DNA from: Deltaproteobacteria bacterium
GTDB taxonomy: Bacteria; Desulfobacterota; Desulfarculia; Adiutricales; Adiutricaceae
Length of the DNA: 5,536 bases
NCBI GenBank assembly: GCA_031288745.1
Contig: JAITQT010000082.1
Span: forward strand, 1 to 5,536
Direction of reading: 5' to 3'
A program made the translations under genes and the position numbers. The notes below the pieces were generated by a model. It saw nothing but the letters and a program-made list of their open reading frames with translations. It was not told the DNA's origin and did not search any database. Each line of letters begins with the position of its first letter. Position 1 is the stretch's first letter. Positions 3,828 through 5,536 of this stretch are shown piece by piece.

Positions 3828-5536
3828 CTACTCGAACTCAGGAAGGGAAGTTTGGCCTGGACCTCTATCTATTTGGTCGCTTGAGGTGACTTGAAAATCC
3901 ATGGGGTCGAGTCCGTAAATCCTGATTTTTCTGATTAAGACCTCGGGACTGAGGCCTAAAACCCGCCCGCTATATTCTATGTCGCCTTTGTGGATTGATA
4001 AGGTCTTAGTGATAAAACAGCGCTCCGCTTCACCTAGTAAGGTGTCTCCGGTAATAGAGTCGCCGTGATTAAAGGCCTCTGGGGCCAAACGCAAATGGAC
4101 TGGGAGGCAATCTAAGACCACGTAGCCATCGCGGCTAAATTGGGCCATGGTCTGGCAAGCGTTTTGAAACTCAGTGATATTACCGGGCCAGGGGTAAGCC
4201 TTAAGGCACTCCACCACTGAAGGGTCTATGCTGTTAAAGGGCAGACCCGAGTATTTAGCGTGCCTAGAAACGTAGTGGTGGGCTAGATTTTCAATATCTT
4301 CGCGCGTATCTCTAAGAGGCGGAAGGGAAAGGTTTATAGCCGTGAGGCGATTATAAAAATCCTCGCGAAAGGCCCCTCGCTCGACTAATTCGAGTAAATT
4401 AGCCGAAGAGGAGGTCACAAAGCGAACCGATACGGTTCTGGGGTAGTTGGCCTCCAAGGGATAGACCAGACCTTCCTCTAAAGTCATCAAAAGGCTCTTT
4501 TGAGTACTCAAAGGGACATGCTCTATGTGGCGCAAAAAAATAGTCCCGTTATCGGCTAAAGTGAATAAACCCGTCTGATTGTCAGTGCCCCCCTCTTGAC
4601 CGAATAAGAGTAAATCCATCTGGGCCTGGCTCATGCCCGATAAGGTCACGTCGACGAAGCGGCCTTTCTTTTTAGGGCTTTGTTGGTGGATATGCCTAGC
4701 CAAGCTGGTTTTACCCGTACCCACCTCCCCGGTTATAAAGATAGGGCGATTGTCCTGGGCTAAATGGGAAGCAGTGGAGTAGATAAACTTAATTTGCTGG
4801 TCGCGACCTATTAAACTAGCCACCGATTCTCCGGCCTCAATACCAGCATCAGTTCTTTGGCTCCATTCTAGAGAGGCCTGAAGGAGGCTATGTTTAAGAA
4901 AAGGGCTGACGGTTAATGCGGCGGCGGCTAAGAGACGCAGATCGTAGAGTTCAAAATTACGGTTGGCGTTTTCTAGATATAAAACCCCCATGCGGTCATC
5001 GTCGCCAGAAAACAAAGGGGCCAAGAGACAAGGCTGCTCGTGTTGTTCGATATTGCGCTGACCAGCGTTAAAGTAAAGTTCGGTGATGATTTGCGGCCAA
5101 ATTACGGCATGGCCTAGATCAGTTACTTTTTTATAGGGCACCGAGCTTACTAAGAGGCGCTTATCTTGCGGGTGGGAGAGCTGGGAAATCTGTTTTAGAG
5201 GTCCGGTCCCGCCGGGCCAGAGGATAGAAACGGCTGTGACCCCGAGGTTTTCCTCTAAAAAAGAGATTAAAAGTGAGGTAATCTGCTCGCGAGAGGCCAG
5301 GCATAAAGAATAGGCGAAGGAGCTTATTAACTCGCTCTGTCTAGAATCTAAGGCCCCGGCCGCCTCTTTAACCGGAATATCGGTTATGTTAGCTTGGTTC
5401 TCGCTAACAAAATATAGAACCAAAGCCGCCGGGGCCGGGCCGTTAATCACGTCGAGAGAGGGGTCGAAGATGTAGATCTCTTGGCCGATTTTTAGGCAAT
5501 CAAAAGGCTTAAGCGGGATTCTTTGGTTAATAGGCA
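3828..5536 (-). CDS. Degenerate sigma-54-activator-like regulator: FHA remnant–GAF–AAA+–Fis HTH (5' end cut by window)
   Basis: The frame is open to the right edge. It could start at GTG 5448-5450 (540 residues, used for numbering), but 28 more in-frame codons without a stop precede it. They read like the last strands of an FHA domain (PLKPFDCLKIG..IYIFDP), so the gene is probably partial. A GAF domain spans about 35-190 (PLFSGDDDRMGVLYLEN, 145-161). The AAA+ domain (about 212-435) has an intact Walker A GEVGTGKT (241-248) and arginine-finger segment FREDFYNRL (361-369). After FGQE (283-286) the GAFTGA loop, which contacts sigma-54, is missing and the segment is about five residues short. The Walker B core reads FLRHIEH (305-311) instead of FLDEIGD. 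The sensor II motif WPGNITEF has Thr426 for Arg. A Fis-type HTH spans about 475-515. By family knowledge these losses argue against ATP hydrolysis and sigma-54 activation. It may be a GAF- and FHA-controlled DNA-binding regulator or repressor, target unknown. The frame is uninterrupted, so it does not look like a decaying pseudogene. Confidence 0.88.
   Translation of the reverse strand, partial: PINQRIPLKPFDCLKIGQEIYIFDPSLDVINGPAPAALVLYFVSENQANITDIPVKEAAGALDSRQSELISSFAYSLCLASREQITSLLISFLEENLGVTAVSILWPGGTGPLKQISQLSHPQDKRLLVSSVPYKKVTDLGHAVIWPQIITELYFNAGQRNIEQHEQPCLLAPLFSGDDDRMGVLYLENANRNFELYDLRLLAAAALTVSPFLKHSLLQASLEWSQRTDAGIEAGESVASLIGRDQQIKFIYSTASHLAQDNRPIFITGEVGTGKTSLARHIHQQSPKKKGRFVDVTLSGMSQAQMDLLLFGQEGGTDNQTGLFTLADNGTIFLRHIEHVPLSTQKSLLMTLEEGLVYPLEANYPRTVSVRFVTSSSANLLELVERGAFREDFYNRLTAINLSLPPLRDTREDIENLAHHYVSRHAKYSGLPFNSIDPSVVECLKAYPWPGNITEFQNACQTMAQFSRDGYVVLDCLPVHLRLAPEAFNHGDSITGDTLLGEAERCFITKTLSIHKGDIEYSGRVLGLSPEVLIRKIRIYGLDPMDFQVTSSDQIDRGPGQTSLPEFE

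Overview
The window is about 5.5 kb of bacterial chromosome with four protein genes, all read leftward on the minus strand. In transcription order they are: a regulator cut by the right edge (FHA remnant–GAF–AAA+–Fis helix-turn-helix), a corC-type CBS protein, umuC, and a short larC-type gene. The spacers are AT-rich and the genes are rich in GCC/GGC codons. TTG or GTG starts are used more than once. FHA/GAF/AAA+/Fis regulators are common in the former Deltaproteobacteria (Desulfobacterota, Myxococcota), so that broad group is the best guess. Four genes do not allow a firmer placement. No mobile-element gene, tRNA, rRNA or CRISPR array was seen.

Layout. Positions 1-239 carry no gene. They hold a perfect 18-bp inverted repeat (1-18 and 97-114) with a smaller nested inverted repeat, then a weak hairpin. 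Positions 240-1058 encode only the N-terminal domain of LarC, the nickel-insertion protein of the nickel-pincer cofactor pathway, with an added alternating-His tail. Positions 1148-2440 encode a full-length UmuC-type Y-family polymerase with no umuD beside it. The 280-base gap 2441-2720 contains a terminator-like hairpin with a T8 tract 33 bases before umuC, overlapped by a competing hairpin, and a palindrome inside a short inverted repeat. CorC follows, with a start that should probably be moved to a TTG at 3581. It is preceded by a long structured leader and a good sigma-70-like promoter at 3761-3790. Positions 3828-5536 hold the regulator.

The most unusual gene is the regulator. It is built like a sigma-54 activator and keeps Walker A and the arginine-finger region. 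It lacks the GAFTGA loop, has Arg-His in place of the Walker B Asp-Glu, and lacks the sensor II arginine. It therefore looks like an intact but probably ATPase-dead regulator that does not act through sigma-54.

The four genes do not form an obvious pathway. The spacers of 89-280 bases, a promoter before corC and a terminator before umuC suggest mostly separate transcription units. LarC and CorC both relate to divalent metals, but the sequence does not show that they act together.
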